Source of the DNA: JBFLYO01 sp040756745
GTDB taxonomy: Bacteria; Bacteroidota; Ignavibacteria; UBA10030; UBA6906
DNA length: 64,000 nucleotides
NCBI GenBank assembly: GCA_040756745.1
Contig: JBFLYO010000009.1
Span: 52,122 to 116,121, forward strand
Reading direction: 5' to 3'
The translations under genes were made by a program, and so were the position numbers. Below, piece after piece: positions 7,362 to 17,764 of this stretch (position 1 is the first letter of the stretch; every line of letters starts with the position of its first letter). The notes under the pieces are model-generated. The model was not told where the DNA came from. It saw nothing but the letters and a program-made list of their open reading frames with translations, and did no database searches.

Positions 7362-10300
7362 CTACTTGATGAGCAGCATCTTCTCTGACTTCGTATAGTC
7401 GCCCGCCATCAATCGGTAGAGATACACTCCGCTTGCCAGTCCCGCAGCATTAAATACCACCGATTTGTATCCCGCCTCCTCGAACTCTTCAACGAGTGTC
7501 ATTACCTCCCGGCCAAGGATATCGTACACTTTCAAACTGACATAGCACCTCCAGGGGATGTCGTATTTGATTGTGGTTGATGGGTTGAAGGGATCCGGAT
7601 AGTTCTCTCTGAGGCAGAATTGCCTGGGTAACGCCTCGGTTTCCTCCACTGCGATCACATTTCCTGCAGTTGCAGACGCATCCCGGCACAACGCGGAGCT
7701 GCCTGTAGAATTAAAGGCACACACGCGGTACCAGTACGTGGTCCCAAACGAAAGGGCGGAATCGGTGTAGCTTTCCTGGTTCGCTGCCAGGGTGGCAACA
7801 GTCCTGTATGCGCCGCTGATACCGTCACTCCGATGGATCCGGAATCCATTCTCATTTGTGGAATTATCAGACCAGGTGAGGTGGATCTCGGTCATCGAAG
7901 TCGCATCCGCCGTTAACTCAGAGGGAGGTTCCGGAATCAACAGTGCATTATGGTATGCCAGTACGCTCCCGGATCCTCCCACCGCCCAGCCGCGATTCAG
8001 GTCTGCAAAGAAGATTCCAAGCAGCCATGAACCGGCAGGTGAGGCATCCTCTGTCCAGGATTCCCCGCCGTCTGTGCTCCGCCAGAATTTTGAATTGCCG
8101 CCAGAGAGATCAATATTTCCATTCCCATCGATCCCCTTTGCGACCCCCGCATCGGTTCCCGCGGCCCACGCATGCAGATCGTCAAGCATACATACGTCTT
8201 CGACAATACCTCCAGCAGTGCACTTTACCACCCAGCTGCTGCCTCCATCCGTGGTCTTGAGAATCGTGCCATCTCCCACAACAAAGCCGGTGTCGGAGTT
8301 TTGGAAGAAAACACCGTTCAGCCACTTGTTGGTCGGGACGCCGTTGGTTTGAGGCAACCAGGTATTCCCGGCATCTGTCGTTTTGAGAATGGTACTGTAC
8401 ATCCCGATCGCCCAGCCGGTGGTTGCATTGACGAAAAATACATCCATCAGACCAGTTCCAGCGGGCGGGCTCTGCAGATTCCAGGAATTCCCGCCATCGG
8501 TTGTTCTGTATATAACACGATCGACGGTTCCTCCGCCCACCACCCACCCGTTTCTTGCATCCTGGAAGAACATTGCCTGAAACGTTCTTCCGGTTGACGT
8601 TGTACGCTGGCTCCAGGTCGCGCCCCCGTCAGTTGTCTTGAGAATTCTCCCTCCTGACTGACACGCCCAGCCGGTCATGCAGTCAGCAAAGTACATATCG
8701 GTGATGCGATACGTGTTGGGTGCATTTCTCAATTCCCAGGTTTCTCCGGCATTGCTTGTCTTCATAAATGTTCCCATGGTGCCGCCCGCCCAACCAGTGA
8801 GCGGGTCAACAAAGTACACACCGCTCATCCGTTCAAGCGTTGAGTACGAAAGATTTGTCCACGCTGAACCGCCATCGGTCGTCTTGAAGACCGCACCAGT
8901 TTGTCCAACTACATAGCCAACCTGGGAATCGTTCATGTCAATCGAGTTTAGGCTCTTTGATACCGCTTTCGATACCCAGGTCGTGCCGCCGTTGACAGTG
9001 TTCAGAATGACCCCCTGGTTGAGAAGATTTCCACCGACGATCCAACCGGTTTGGGCATCTGTGAAATCAAGAGAGGTCAGTGTGAGGGTTGACCCGGAAG
9101 ACTGGGTATTCCAGAGTCCGCCTCCATCAGTGGTCTTGAGTACGACTCCACTCTGGCCAACCGCCCATCCGGTTTGATTGTCAACAAAGCGAACGGAACT
9201 GAGGGGACTGGAAACAGGAGCTGTTTGCCTTGTCCAGGTCTCGCCACTGTTCGTGGTTTTGAATATTAGCGCATCATCGGGGTAAGAGGCCCTGCCGACT
9301 GCCCACCCGGTCTGTCCGTCGACGAAGTGAAGTGAATTCAGGAAACTGCTCACAAAACCCCCAATGGTGTCCTCCATCCAGACATTCCCTCCATCAACTG
9401 TGTTCAAAATGAGCGCGTCATAGTAGTTACCTGGCTTCGGTGACCCGCCGGCTACCCACCCGTGCTGCGAATCGACGAACCAGACAGACCGCAGGTCTGC
9501 CCAGGTTGCGCTTACCTGCTTGCTCCAGGTCGTTCCACCATCAGTGGTCCGACAAATGCATCCTTGACAGTAAGGAGTGCATTCGGAACCCACTATCCAT
9601 CCGTGTTGCGAATCGATAAAGAACACTGCGTCTGGATAAATGTTGTCCGGGATGGGCAATCCGAGCCAGGATCTACCTCCGTTCGTAGTATGGAAAACCT
9701 CTCCGCCGCCTGCGATCCACCCCATTTGGCTTGTGAGAAAGAACACCGATTCTAACTCACTGAATGTCGGTACGTTCGGATGCTGGAGATACCAGTTCCC
9801 GACTGGCTGTGGTGCCAGGACTTCGATAGTAAACGTGTCGATGTCGGTGCCGCCCCTGCCATCGGAGACCTGCATGCTTGCGGGGAAGCTGCCGCTTATT
9901 CCTGCCGCCGGCGCAATCTGGAGGGTTGCTGTTGCACTGTTGCCGGACTGAGAGAATCCGGTTATTGACAGGAAACCCGGATTCGTGAGGATGGAAAACG
10001 TAAGCGGGTCGCTGTCTGCATCGGTCGCGGAGAGCGGAACCCCCTTTGTCTCGCCCGCCGTAACGAAGTGATTGCCGATGTCGGCGAGCACGGGTGGCGT
10101 ATTGAAACCAACCGGCTGCACGATGACTTCAGCCGGTGAGGGGAGCGAATCGTTCGCGACAAACTCATCACCGCTCAATGAGGTCCAGGCATTGAAGTGA
10201 TACGTCCCTTCAGTCGTTGGTTTCCATGGCGCAGTGAACGATTTTGCAGATGTTATCCCGGGGGCCAGCGCGCCGGAAAAATTCTCGGTGACGGGAGGCC

Positions 10301-11903
10301 CGTCGTTCACGGCGTAGCTCACAGGGAAACCGGTTTGTGCGGCTGTCCCGAAATTCCTGACGTTGACGACGATCGTGAGAGAGTCACCGAGCGTAAGCAT
10401 TGCCGGAAGCGTCATTCCCGTTGCGCCGACATCATTGGTGTATTGCTGTGTGACCACCTGCAGTTTGTAGATCAGATTTGCGCTGCGATCCGAGAGCCAG
10501 AAATTCGCACCATCCCAGGCCAGGCCATTTGGGAAAGTCCCCGGCACGGAATAGTAGTCAAGCACATTCCCTCCTGGATCCATCCTGTAGATGAGCAGAG
10601 CGTCGACATCCACCAGATACAGACTCTGTCCGTCCCACGCCATGCCGTAGTGATACGTTCCCGGCGCGGTGACGGATGCAAGCACGCCTCCGGTCGTGCT
10701 GAGCCTCCAGAGTGTATCTGTACCGATATCACTGTTCCAGAGGCCGGTTCCGTCCCAGGTGAGACCTGACGGAGTGCTCCCCGGAGACGCAAATGAAGAG
10801 AGAACTGAGCCCGTGGGTGAAAGCTTGTAGATCTGTGCCCCTCCGAGATCGGCGTTCCAGAGATTGGCTCCATCCCAGGCCAATCCTGTTGGGGTCGTCC
10901 CGGGGGATGCGAATGACGAGATTGTACTGCCCGAATCGCTCAGCTTGTAGATAAGCTGGCCGTATGTCTCAGAACACCAGAGGTTCGTTCCATCGAACGC
11001 GAGTCCTCGCGGGGACAATCCGGGCGATGGGAATGAATCGAGGACTACCGGCACATTCACCATGCCCTTCTGCAGGAGAACATCGTCCACATAGGCGCCG
11101 CCGGCAAACGTGACGGAGGCGTCGCTGCTGAACCCGAAGGCAATCCACACCTGAGAATGCCCGGTGTAGTCTTCAAAGGTCGATGCCCCCGTCGGGACTG
11201 CACGCAGGCACAGTGTTGTGGGAATCCAGGCACCATTCGTGGTCCCGTCAATGGCGTAGCCATAGAAGTTCAGGCCGTCGATCGAAGCCTCATAAAACAG
11301 ATAATCATAATTGCTTTCGCAATTCAAAGAGAAGAAGAAATTGAACGCCGCCCAGTTTGCATCGCTTAAATCGAACGGACCGTAGATCATGAGAGATGTA
11401 TTTGAGATAGGATAGTTTGCCCCGCAGAGCAGGGAGGAGCCGATCGTTCCCCCTCCCACGGCCCAGGCACTGTAACTCCCCGTGTGGGCGGTACAATTCC
11501 TCTTCCCCCATTCGTAGCTTCCCGAACCCACGCTCCACAAACCCGAGGGAAAGGTCCCCTCGAAGGTTTCCGTCATGATCGTGGTAACGTCTGCCTGAGG
11601 TGCGGCAACTTTTCCGGCAGGTCTCGCCGACCTTCCCGCAACAGCCGTGGAGGGGAGTTGAGTATGGATGGGACTGCGAAACACCCCCGGTGCCGTATCC
11701 ATGATCACGCGGGATGCACCATCGGCCAGAGGCTTTTTGGCCTGAGTCTGTCCCTGAGCCGGTGTAAGCATGGCCAGTAACAGTGAACAGCATAGAACGA
11801 AGCGCACGACGCTCAATGTCTTGGTGAGCCGAACTCTCCCCAGGGACCAACACGCGACGACACGGCCCAACAATGCGCCATCCAAGTGTTCATTGGGATT
11901 CAT
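7362..11903 (-). CDS. Large secreted YCF48-repeat protein with type IX secretion sorting domain
   Basis: The 1513-residue product starts at the ATG at 11903, which has AGGAGG 7 bases upstream. An N-terminal signal segment (VRFVLCCSLLLAMLTPAQGQ) is preceded by a long n-region. In order there follow a jelly-roll-like domain (about 100-285), tandem ~42-residue propeller repeats of the type GLAWDGANLW (about 290-480), a CARDB-like segment (about 485-600) and a cadherin/Ig-like domain (about 605-695). Then come about 14 YCF48/BNR-like repeats with GWxxG and TTDGG motifs (about 700-1315), a fibronectin III domain (about 1325-1415) and a C-terminal type A sorting domain (NYPDPFNPSTTIKYDI ... SGVYLYRLMAGDY ... 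KMLLIK). It is likely exported through type IX secretion and anchored on or released from the surface. The precise role is unknown. Confidence 0.93.
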   Translation of the reverse strand: MNPNEHLDGALLGRVVACWSLGRVRLTKTLSVVRFVLCCSLLLAMLTPAQGQTQAKKPLADGASRVIMDTAPGVFRSPIHTQLPSTAVAGRSARPAGKVAAPQADVTTIMTETFEGTFPSGLWSVGSGSYEWGKRNCTAHTGSYSAWAVGGGTIGSSLLCGANYPISNTSLMIYGPFDLSDANWAAFNFFFSLNCESNYDYLFYEASIDGLNFYGYAIDGTTNGAWIPTTLCLRAVPTGASTFEDYTGHSQVWIAFGFSSDASVTFAGGAYVDDVLLQKGMVNVPVVLDSFPSPGLSPRGLAFDGTNLWCSETYGQLIYKLSDSGSTISSFASPGTTPTGLAWDGANLWNADLGGAQIYKLSPTGSVLSSFASPGSTPSGLTWDGTGLWNSDIGTDTLWRLSTTGGVLASVTAPGTYHYGMAWDGQSLYLVDVDALLIYRMDPGGNVLDYYSVPGTFPNGLAWDGANFWLSDRSANLIYKLQVVTQQYTNDVGATGMTLPAMLTLGDSLTIVVNVRNFGTAAQTGFPVSYAVNDGPPVTENFSGALAPGITSAKSFTAPWKPTTEGTYHFNAWTSLSGDEFVANDSLPSPAEVIVQPVGFNTPPVLADIGNHFVTAGETKGVPLSATDADSDPLTFSILTNPGFLSITGFSQSGNSATATLQIAPAAGISGSFPASMQVSDGRGGTDIDTFTIEVLAPQPVGNWYLQHPNVPTFSELESVFFLTSQMGWIAGGGEVFHTTNGGRSWLGLPIPDNIYPDAVFFIDSQHGWIVGSECTPYCQGCICRTTDGGTTWSKQVSATWADLRSVWFVDSQHGWVAGGSPKPGNYYDALILNTVDGGNVWMEDTIGGFVSSFLNSLHFVDGQTGWAVGRASYPDDALIFKTTNSGETWTRQTAPVSSPLSSVRFVDNQTGWAVGQSGVVLKTTDGGGLWNTQSSGSTLTLTSLDFTDAQTGWIVGGNLLNQGVILNTVNGGTTWVSKAVSKSLNSIDMNDSQVGYVVGQTGAVFKTTDGGSAWTNLSYSTLERMSGVYFVDPLTGWAGGTMGTFMKTSNAGETWELRNAPNTYRITDMYFADCMTGWACQSGGRILKTTDGGATWSQRTTSTGRTFQAMFFQDARNGWVVGGGTVDRVIYRTTDGGNSWNLQSPPAGTGLMDVFFVNATTGWAIGMYSTILKTTDAGNTWLPQTNGVPTNKWLNGVFFQNSDTGFVVGDGTILKTTDGGSSWVVKCTAGGIVEDVCMLDDLHAWAAGTDAGVAKGIDGNGNIDLSGGNSKFWRSTDGGESWTEDASPAGSWLLGIFFADLNRGWAVGGSGSVLAYHNALLIPEPPSELTADATSMTEIHLTWSDNSTNENGFRIHRSDGISGAYRTVATLAANQESYTDSALSFGTTYWYRVCAFNSTGSSALCRDASATAGNVIAVEETEALPRQFCLRENYPDPFNPSTTIKYDIPWRCYVSLKVYDILGREVMTLVEEFEEAGYKSVVFNAAGLASGVYLYRLMAGDYTKSEKMLLIK

Positions 11904-12397
11904 GGGAGTTCCTCCTACAGGAGTGCCCATCGCGGTCCACGCGCGAGCAGTGGGCAATGAGCAAGTTGAATCAGGGATGTGAAAGAACCCGCAATTGCAG
12001 AGTCAGGGCACCTTTCTCAGGATCCTCTGCAATGCGATGGGGGAGTGTCAGGGGACGACAACAGATGATGAGTTGTGTGGACAGGCAGTCCGGTGAATTG
12101 TCACCGGTATACCGCGCAAAGAAGGAGCTCACACACAATGCAACAGGAGAGGAGGGAGCCGGAGTGTATTGCATCGTGCTCTCAGGTCTGGCTGTTGAGC
12201 CGTGACGACTCTTGCGAGCTGCCTCGTCCACGCTTCTGACCGTTGAAGCCTGGCGGAATGTAAGACCAATGCCGGGAAATGTCAACAAAGGACAGTGCCG
12301 CTCCACCTCGGGCTTTTCATACGTACATCAAGAGCTGATTCTTATCTGATAATCTGTCAACATTTGATTCTTCCCGCCCGTATTAATAAATTCACAC
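11904..12397. other. Divergent intergenic region with long 5' leader
   Basis: There is no gene. It contains the minus-strand promoter at 12257-12285, whose predicted transcript would have a ~345-base leader before the ATG at 11903. Within the leader is a perfect hairpin, 12090-12096 with 12101-12107 (loop ATTG). I found no convincing plus-strand promoter for the gene at 12398, although the last 20 bases are AT-rich. Confidence 0.55.
12257..12285 (-). promoter_or_regulatory. Consensus promoter for the YCF48/T9SS protein gene
   Basis: On the minus strand TTGACA (12285-12280) is followed after 17 bases by TACATT (12262-12257). The predicted start is near 12250, giving an unusually long untranslated leader for the gene starting at 11903. 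Confidence 0.65.
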
Positions 12398-13069
12398 ATG
12401 AACGTGTTTTTCAGCGTCTGCGTTTATCTGTTCGCTTTGCCCACAGCAGGTGATGCTCAACCCACAGGATCCTCCAGCGCATTCGGCATCGCACGGGTGA
12501 AGTACGCCGGAGGGGGCGACTGGTACAACGACCCCTCCGCTGACGTCAACCTCCTCACGTTCGTCCACCGTAGCGCAGGCATCGATACCGACCCGCGCTA
12601 CCGGTTCGTCGATATCGCGACGGATGACATTTTCTCCTTCCCGTTCCTCTTCCTCACGGGCCACGGCAACATCGTCTTCACCGACGCGGAGGTGCGGCGG
12701 CTGCGGACATACCTGGAAAACGGTGGCTTCCTGTACGCGGACGATGACTACGGGATGGACAAGTCGTTCCGCCGCGAGATGAAGAAAGTCTTCCCGGGTC
12801 AGGATCTGGTGGAGCTCCCCTTCAGCTACGGGCTCTACCACTGCCAGTTCGAGTTCCCCAACGGCCCACCTAAAACACACGAGCACAATAATAAGCCCCC
12901 GCAGGGATTCGGACTGTTCAGCAACGGCCGACTGGTGGTGTACTATACGTTTGAGGCGAATCCCAGCGACGGCTGGGCGGATCCAGAAGTCCATAAGGAT
13001 CTGGAGGAGAAGCGGCAGGAAGCCCTGAGATTCGGCACGAATATTGTCGTCTGGGCGTTGACACATTAA
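12398..13069 (+). CDS. DUF4159 domain-containing exported protein
   Basis: The 223-residue protein has a short signal peptide (ending near GDAQ), then a DUF4159 domain: ARVKYAGGGDWYNDPS near the start, the central FLFLTGHGNIVFTDAEVRRLRTYLENGG segment, and GGFLYADDDYG. DUF4159 proteins are found beside membrane-bound and gliding-type genes. The fold resembles glutamine-amidotransferase-like domains, but no enzymatic role is established. It is followed 10 bases later by the DUF4175 gene and then by a carboxypeptidase-like gene, suggesting an operon acting in the cell envelope (inference from neighbours). Confidence 0.88.
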   Translation: MNVFFSVCVYLFALPTAGDAQPTGSSSAFGIARVKYAGGGDWYNDPSADVNLLTFVHRSAGIDTDPRYRFVDIATDDIFSFPFLFLTGHGNIVFTDAEVRRLRTYLENGGFLYADDDYGMDKSFRREMKKVFPGQDLVELPFSYGLYHCQFEFPNGPPKTHEHNNKPPQGFGLFSNGRLVVYYTFEANPSDGWADPEVHKDLEEKRQEALRFGTNIVVWALTH

Positions 13070-13079
13070 GGACGGCGGG

Positions 13080-16000
13080 ATGAAGCAGAAACGGTCAGAT
13101 GGGGAAGCGGGGAAGATGGAAAGCAGGGAATTCGGCGGTGAACTGCGGACACGGCTTGCCGCCGTGAGGCGGAAGGAGCACCGTGCCGCGCTCCTCGAAG
13201 GTAGCGCTGTCGTTATTACAGTACTGCTCGCCCTGGTCATCATCACACTGGCCACTGAGGGGCTGCTCAACCTCGATAGTCCTTCCAGAACGGTCTTGTT
13301 CTGGCTCATCGCAGGGCTCGCAGTTGCGTTGATCGTCTGGCGCGTGCTGCCACCCGTCGGACGAATGCTGAAGCTTCTCCGTGAAACACCCGACAGCGTG
13401 ATGGCGCGGACCGTCGGTGACGCATTTCCAGAAATCCGCGACCGTCTCCTGAACACGCTCCAGATCATTGCCGACCGGGACACCACAATTCTCTCCTCCG
13501 CTTCACTGATCGACGCCGCAGCTGAAGATTTTCGCCGTGAGACCGAAAGGATCGACTTCACGTCGGTCGTGACTTTCACACATGCTCGGAGGTTGGGACA
13601 ATGGGCCGCTGGTGTCGCGGGGGCGGCACTGCTTCTCTTCATCCTCTTCCCGTCGACATTCTTTGGAGCGGCACACCGCCTTCTCCATTATAGTCAGGAT
13701 TTTGCGCCGCCGGCCCCGTTCCGGTTCATCGTGGAACCGGCAGACAAGGAAGTCATTAAAGGGGAAAACGTTTCGCTCAGAGTGAGGGTCGAGGGGGCTG
13801 TGCTTCCAGAGATCACACTCGCTGTCCGGCCCGAAGGACAGGCAGTTGACGACGAACGGCTGCTAGCGGCTCAGCCGGACGGCTCATTCCGCTTTGAATT
13901 TACAGCGCTGAAGAACACGCTGCGTTATGCGTTCAGCGCACGCGGAGTCAAGAGTCAGGAATACACGCTCAGGGTGATTGACCGTCCTGTTGTGAAGCTC
14001 TTGCGGCTTGTCGTTGTTCCGCCTTCGTACTCTCGTCTGCCACGCCAGCAGCTTGAGGACAATGTCGGCGACGTAACGTCGCTGAAGGGGAGCACCGTGT
14101 CGTTCTCGGTGGAAGCGAACAAGGATCTGCAGAGCGCAACGCTGGTGATGAGCGACAGCACTGCTGTTGCACTGAGGACAGGGGGGAGAAAGGCCTCGGG
14201 TTCGCTCGTCCTGATAAAGGAGAAGACGTACCATCTTGAGCTGCGCGACAGCGCCGGAACACCCAGCGCGGACCCGGTCGAGTACGGGCTCCATATGGTC
14301 CCTGATGCGTCGCCGACGGTGGCCATCGTCATACCGGGTACTGACCAGGACGTCGCCGACAATACAACGCTCCCGCTCCTCATCAAGGTGGCCGACGATT
14401 ACGGCTACACCCGTCTCCGGCTTGCCTACAAGCTTGTGCACTCGCGCTACGAACAGCCCGCGGTACAGTTCTCGTTTATCACTCTCCCCCTTCCGCCACA
14501 GGGACCCGGCGAAGCGCTGGTGCCCCACACCTGGGATATCTCAGGACTCCACCTGGTTCCCGAAGACGTGGTGAGCTACTATGCCGAGGTGTTCGACAAC
14601 GATGTGGTCTCGGGACCGAAATCGGCCATGAGCGAGATCTTCTCGCTCCGCCTGCCGTCGCTGGACGAAGTGTTTGCGGACGCCGACAAGCAGCATGAGG
14701 CAAGCCTTGAGCAGATGAGCGAGGCACTCAAGCAGGCGGAAGAAGCGCACAAAGGGATGGAAGAGCTCAGGCAGGACCTGCAGACGAGCAAGGAGAAACT
14801 GGATTGGCAGCAGCGAGCGAAGGCCGAAGAGCTGATGAAGAAATACGAGGAGATTCATGCGAAAATGGAGGATGTCCAGCGGACGGTGGAGCAAATGACC
14901 GCGGACCTTCAGAACAAGAAGGTGCTTTCGAAGGAGACGCTTGAGAAGTACGAGGAGCTGCAGCACATGATGCAGCAGCTCTCATCACCGGAATTCCTCG
15001 AGGCGATGAAGAAGCTGCAACAGGCCATGCAACAACTTTCGCCCGAGGCGTTGAGGCAGGCTTTGCAGCAATTCACGTTTTCCGAGGAAAGTTTCCGGCA
15101 GAGCATCGAACGGACATTAAACCTGCTGAAGCGGATTCAGATCGAACAAAAAGTGGACGAGGCGCTCAAACGCGCGCAAGAACTGGCACAACGGCAGAAA
15201 GAGCTTCAGGAGAAAACAGAGAAGAGTTCTACGAACAATCCTGCACAGATGAAGGATCTTGCGAGGGAACAGAAGGACCTTACCGATCGGGAGAAAGGGC
15301 TGGAGCAAACGCTGAAGGACATCAAGACTCGCATGGAGGAATTCCCGTCCGAAATGCCGCTCAAGGAGATGGAAGAAGCCGAACGTGAACTCCGGGAGAG
15401 CGGACTCGGGCAGAAGATGGGCGAGATCGCAGATCAACTGCAACAGATGCAGAAACAGCAGGCGGCCGCGGGCCAGCAGGAAGCGCTCGGGCAGATGCGC
15501 AAGACGACGCAGCAACTTCAGGGGATGCAGCAATCCATGCGAGAGCGCCAGCAGCAGCAGATTGTGAACGAAATGCGGAAGGCAATCCAGGACCTGCTGG
15601 AGTTATCGGGGAGAGAGGAAGCGCTCAAGAATGATACGCAGGGTCTGGAGCAGAACAGCCAGCGTTTCCGCGAGAACGCGCAGGGGCAGATGGAGATCAT
15701 GCGCGACCTCGGAGGTGTGACCGAGCGGCTCGCAAACCTGTCGCAGAAGACGTTTAGCATCACGCCTGAGATGGGGAAATCGATCGGCGATGCTCTGCGG
15801 GGCATGGGCGCCGCAATGCAGTCGCTTGAGCAGCGCAACCGGACGGGTGCCGCGCAGCAGCAGGCCGGCGCGATGGGTTCGTTGAATGAAACGGCGCGTC
15901 TCGTGCAGGGCGCGATTGAGGCACTGCGTCGTGGCGGCGGCCAGGGGATGGGCATGGCCGGGCTGATGCAGCGCCTTCAGGGCATGGCTGCGCAGCAGCA

Positions 16001-16502
16001 GGGGATCAATGAAGGGACTGAGAATCTCGGCGGCCTTAGCGCACAACAGGCAGCGGAGATGGCACGGCTGGCTGCCGAACAAGGGATGGTGCGGAAATCA
16101 CTCGAACAGCTGACGAAGGAAGCAACTGCGTCAGGCGAGCTCAGTAAACTCCTCGGGGACCTGACCCGGGTGGCGCAGGAGATGCGTGAAGTGCAGACCG
16201 ACCTTGCGGCGGGCAATGTCAATCCTGAAACCGTCCGGAAACAGGAGCGGATCCTCTCGCGCTTGCTCGATGCTCAGCGTTCCGCGCACGAACGGGATTT
16301 TGAAAAGCAGCGCAAATCCACGGCAGGACGGGCGCCGGTGCGGCCCGGGCCAGGAGCGATTGATCTGACGACGCAGGAAGGAAAGAACCGCCTGCGCCGC
16401 GATCTGCAGAAGGCGCTCGACGAAGGGTATGCGCGGGACTACGAGGAGATCATCAGAAAGTATTTCGAGGCACTCGAGCAACACGAGCAACGAACCAAGT
16501 GA
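13080..16502 (+). CDS. DUF4175 family membrane-anchored coiled-coil protein
   Basis: The 1140-residue protein has two N-terminal membrane segments (about residues 40-80) and a third near 175-195. An extracytoplasmic Ig-like beta region spans about 200-510. A very long Gln/Glu/Lys-rich coiled coil runs from about 525 to 1010, with stretches such as MQQLSSPEFLEAMKKLQQAM, and a charged tail follows. This architecture is that of the DUF4175 family, common in Bacteroidota and relatives and of unknown function. Its neighbours, DUF4159 upstream and an M14 peptidase 4 bases downstream, suggest a shared envelope role. Base composition matches the surrounding genes. Confidence 0.87.
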   Translation: MKQKRSDGEAGKMESREFGGELRTRLAAVRRKEHRAALLEGSAVVITVLLALVIITLATEGLLNLDSPSRTVLFWLIAGLAVALIVWRVLPPVGRMLKLLRETPDSVMARTVGDAFPEIRDRLLNTLQIIADRDTTILSSASLIDAAAEDFRRETERIDFTSVVTFTHARRLGQWAAGVAGAALLLFILFPSTFFGAAHRLLHYSQDFAPPAPFRFIVEPADKEVIKGENVSLRVRVEGAVLPEITLAVRPEGQAVDDERLLAAQPDGSFRFEFTALKNTLRYAFSARGVKSQEYTLRVIDRPVVKLLRLVVVPPSYSRLPRQQLEDNVGDVTSLKGSTVSFSVEANKDLQSATLVMSDSTAVALRTGGRKASGSLVLIKEKTYHLELRDSAGTPSADPVEYGLHMVPDASPTVAIVIPGTDQDVADNTTLPLLIKVADDYGYTRLRLAYKLVHSRYEQPAVQFSFITLPLPPQGPGEALVPHTWDISGLHLVPEDVVSYYAEVFDNDVVSGPKSAMSEIFSLRLPSLDEVFADADKQHEASLEQMSEALKQAEEAHKGMEELRQDLQTSKEKLDWQQRAKAEELMKKYEEIHAKMEDVQRTVEQMTADLQNKKVLSKETLEKYEELQHMMQQLSSPEFLEAMKKLQQAMQQLSPEALRQALQQFTFSEESFRQSIERTLNLLKRIQIEQKVDEALKRAQELAQRQKELQEKTEKSSTNNPAQMKDLAREQKDLTDREKGLEQTLKDIKTRMEEFPSEMPLKEMEEAERELRESGLGQKMGEIADQLQQMQKQQAAAGQQEALGQMRKTTQQLQGMQQSMRERQQQQIVNEMRKAIQDLLELSGREEALKNDTQGLEQNSQRFRENAQGQMEIMRDLGGVTERLANLSQKTFSITPEMGKSIGDALRGMGAAMQSLEQRNRTGAAQQQAGAMGSLNETARLVQGAIEALRRGGGQGMGMAGLMQRLQGMAAQQQGINEGTENLGGLSAQQAAEMARLAAEQGMVRKSLEQLTKEATASGELSKLLGDLTRVAQEMREVQTDLAAGNVNPETVRKQERILSRLLDAQRSAHERDFEKQRKSTAGRAPVRPGPGAIDLTTQEGKNRLRRDLQKALDEGYARDYEEIIRKYFEALEQHEQRTK

Positions 16503-16506
16503 GTGC

Positions 16507-17706
16507 ATGACGCCGAACGCCCTTGCGACATACCTGTTTTCAACGTACGAGGAATTCCGGGTCAACTACCTGCGTCCTGTCACCTGTCGGCACAAAGAAA
16601 TTGTGGCGGAGCTGCGCGAGGTTGCGGGCCGTTCCAACGGGCTGATCGCGGAGCGTGAACTGGGGCGGTCGCTCCAGGGTCGCAGCATTCACCTCGTGAC
16701 GTTTGGCCGCGGGGAGAAGAAGATTCTGCTCTGGTCACAGATGCACGGCGACGAATCGACTGCGACCCTTGCAATCATGGATCTGCTGAATTATCTCGCA
16801 CAGACGCGTGGTGCAGAAACCTGGGCGTCCGAGATGCTCGAGCAGACGACCGTGTATATCATTCCCCTGCTCAACCCTGACGGCGCGGAGTGCATGAAGC
16901 GTCATACCGCGGTGAATATCGACATGAACCGCGATGCTCGAGACCTGCTGACCCCGGAAGGCCGACTGCTCCGTGAAGCACAAAAGCAGCTCAAACCCGG
17001 GTTCGGGTTTAACCTCCACGACCAGGGGCTGGCCTCGGTTGGGATCACGCCCAAGGTGGCTGCCCTTGCGTTGCTGGCGCCGGCGCTGGACGAGCACCGG
17101 TCGACGCCGCCGGTCCGTCTTCGTGCCATGAGGATCGGTGCGTTAATCTCGCGTGCGCTCAGCCAGTTCATCGGCGGACATATTGCGACGTACGACGACG
17201 CATTTGAGCCGCGGGCATTCGGCGACGGGATGCAGTCGTGGGGGACCAGCACACTCCTGGTCGAGTCGGGACACTGGCCCAAGGATCCGGAAAAACAGTT
17301 CATCCGGAAGCTCAATTATATTGCGCTTCTGACAGCGATCCGCGCCATTGGCAACGGGTCATATCAGGACACGGAGATGGACTGGTACCGTCAGTTGCTC
17401 CCCAACGGGAAGATGCTGTATGACCTGATCATCCGCGGAGTCGAGATCCATGACAGCACCGGTGGATGGTCGGGGAAAGTGGACATCGGCATGATGTACG
17501 ACCCGCCGCATCACCGCCGGGAACCTTCCGCGCCCCCTTCCGTAATGGTAAAGGAGATGGGCGATCTGAGTTTCCATTCCGGACTGGAGGAGATCCACGC
17601 GGGGGGTAGAAGACTCCGGGCATCCAATATCACGATCGATGCCATTGTTCCGCTTGCCGATATCACAGGCGCGCTGCAAATCCACTACGAGCCGCCCCTC
17701 CGGTAG
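16507..17706 (+). CDS. M14 family zinc carboxypeptidase-like protein
   Basis: The 399-residue product starts at the ATG 4 bases after the DUF4175 stop; a longer upstream frame would overlap that gene. Zinc ligands of the M14 family are visible: the HGDE motif (His80, Glu83) and His171 in FNLHDQG. The catalytic glutamate is probably Glu253 in LLVESGHW. NPDGAE and NIDMNRDA are also family hallmarks. It may hydrolyse a peptide or peptidoglycan-derived substrate. No signal peptide is evident, so a cytoplasmic location cannot be excluded. Context ties it to the envelope-linked DUF4159-DUF4175 pair. Confidence 0.88.
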   Translation: MTPNALATYLFSTYEEFRVNYLRPVTCRHKEIVAELREVAGRSNGLIAERELGRSLQGRSIHLVTFGRGEKKILLWSQMHGDESTATLAIMDLLNYLAQTRGAETWASEMLEQTTVYIIPLLNPDGAECMKRHTAVNIDMNRDARDLLTPEGRLLREAQKQLKPGFGFNLHDQGLASVGITPKVAALALLAPALDEHRSTPPVRLRAMRIGALISRALSQFIGGHIATYDDAFEPRAFGDGMQSWGTSTLLVESGHWPKDPEKQFIRKLNYIALLTAIRAIGNGSYQDTEMDWYRQLLPNGKMLYDLIIRGVEIHDSTGGWSGKVDIGMMYDPPHHRREPSAPPSVMVKEMGDLSFHSGLEEIHAGGRRLRASNITIDAIVPLADITGALQIHYEPPLR

Positions 17707-17764
17707 GATTGAATCTGGACTGAATTTGTCGTAGTTTTCGCGAGTAGACTGTTCCTTCTCACCC

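Noticed and set aside
12361..12397. Promoter for the DUF4159 gene from TTTGATT and TATTAATA
   Set aside because: The two elements are only about 11 bases apart, too close for either the sigma-70 or the Bacteroidia-type consensus.
12392..13642. 416-codon minus-strand frame opposite the DUF4159 and DUF4175 genes
   Set aside because: It is antisense to two well-supported genes; the composition is Ser/Arg-rich as expected for a GC-rich shadow frame, and no family is recognisable.
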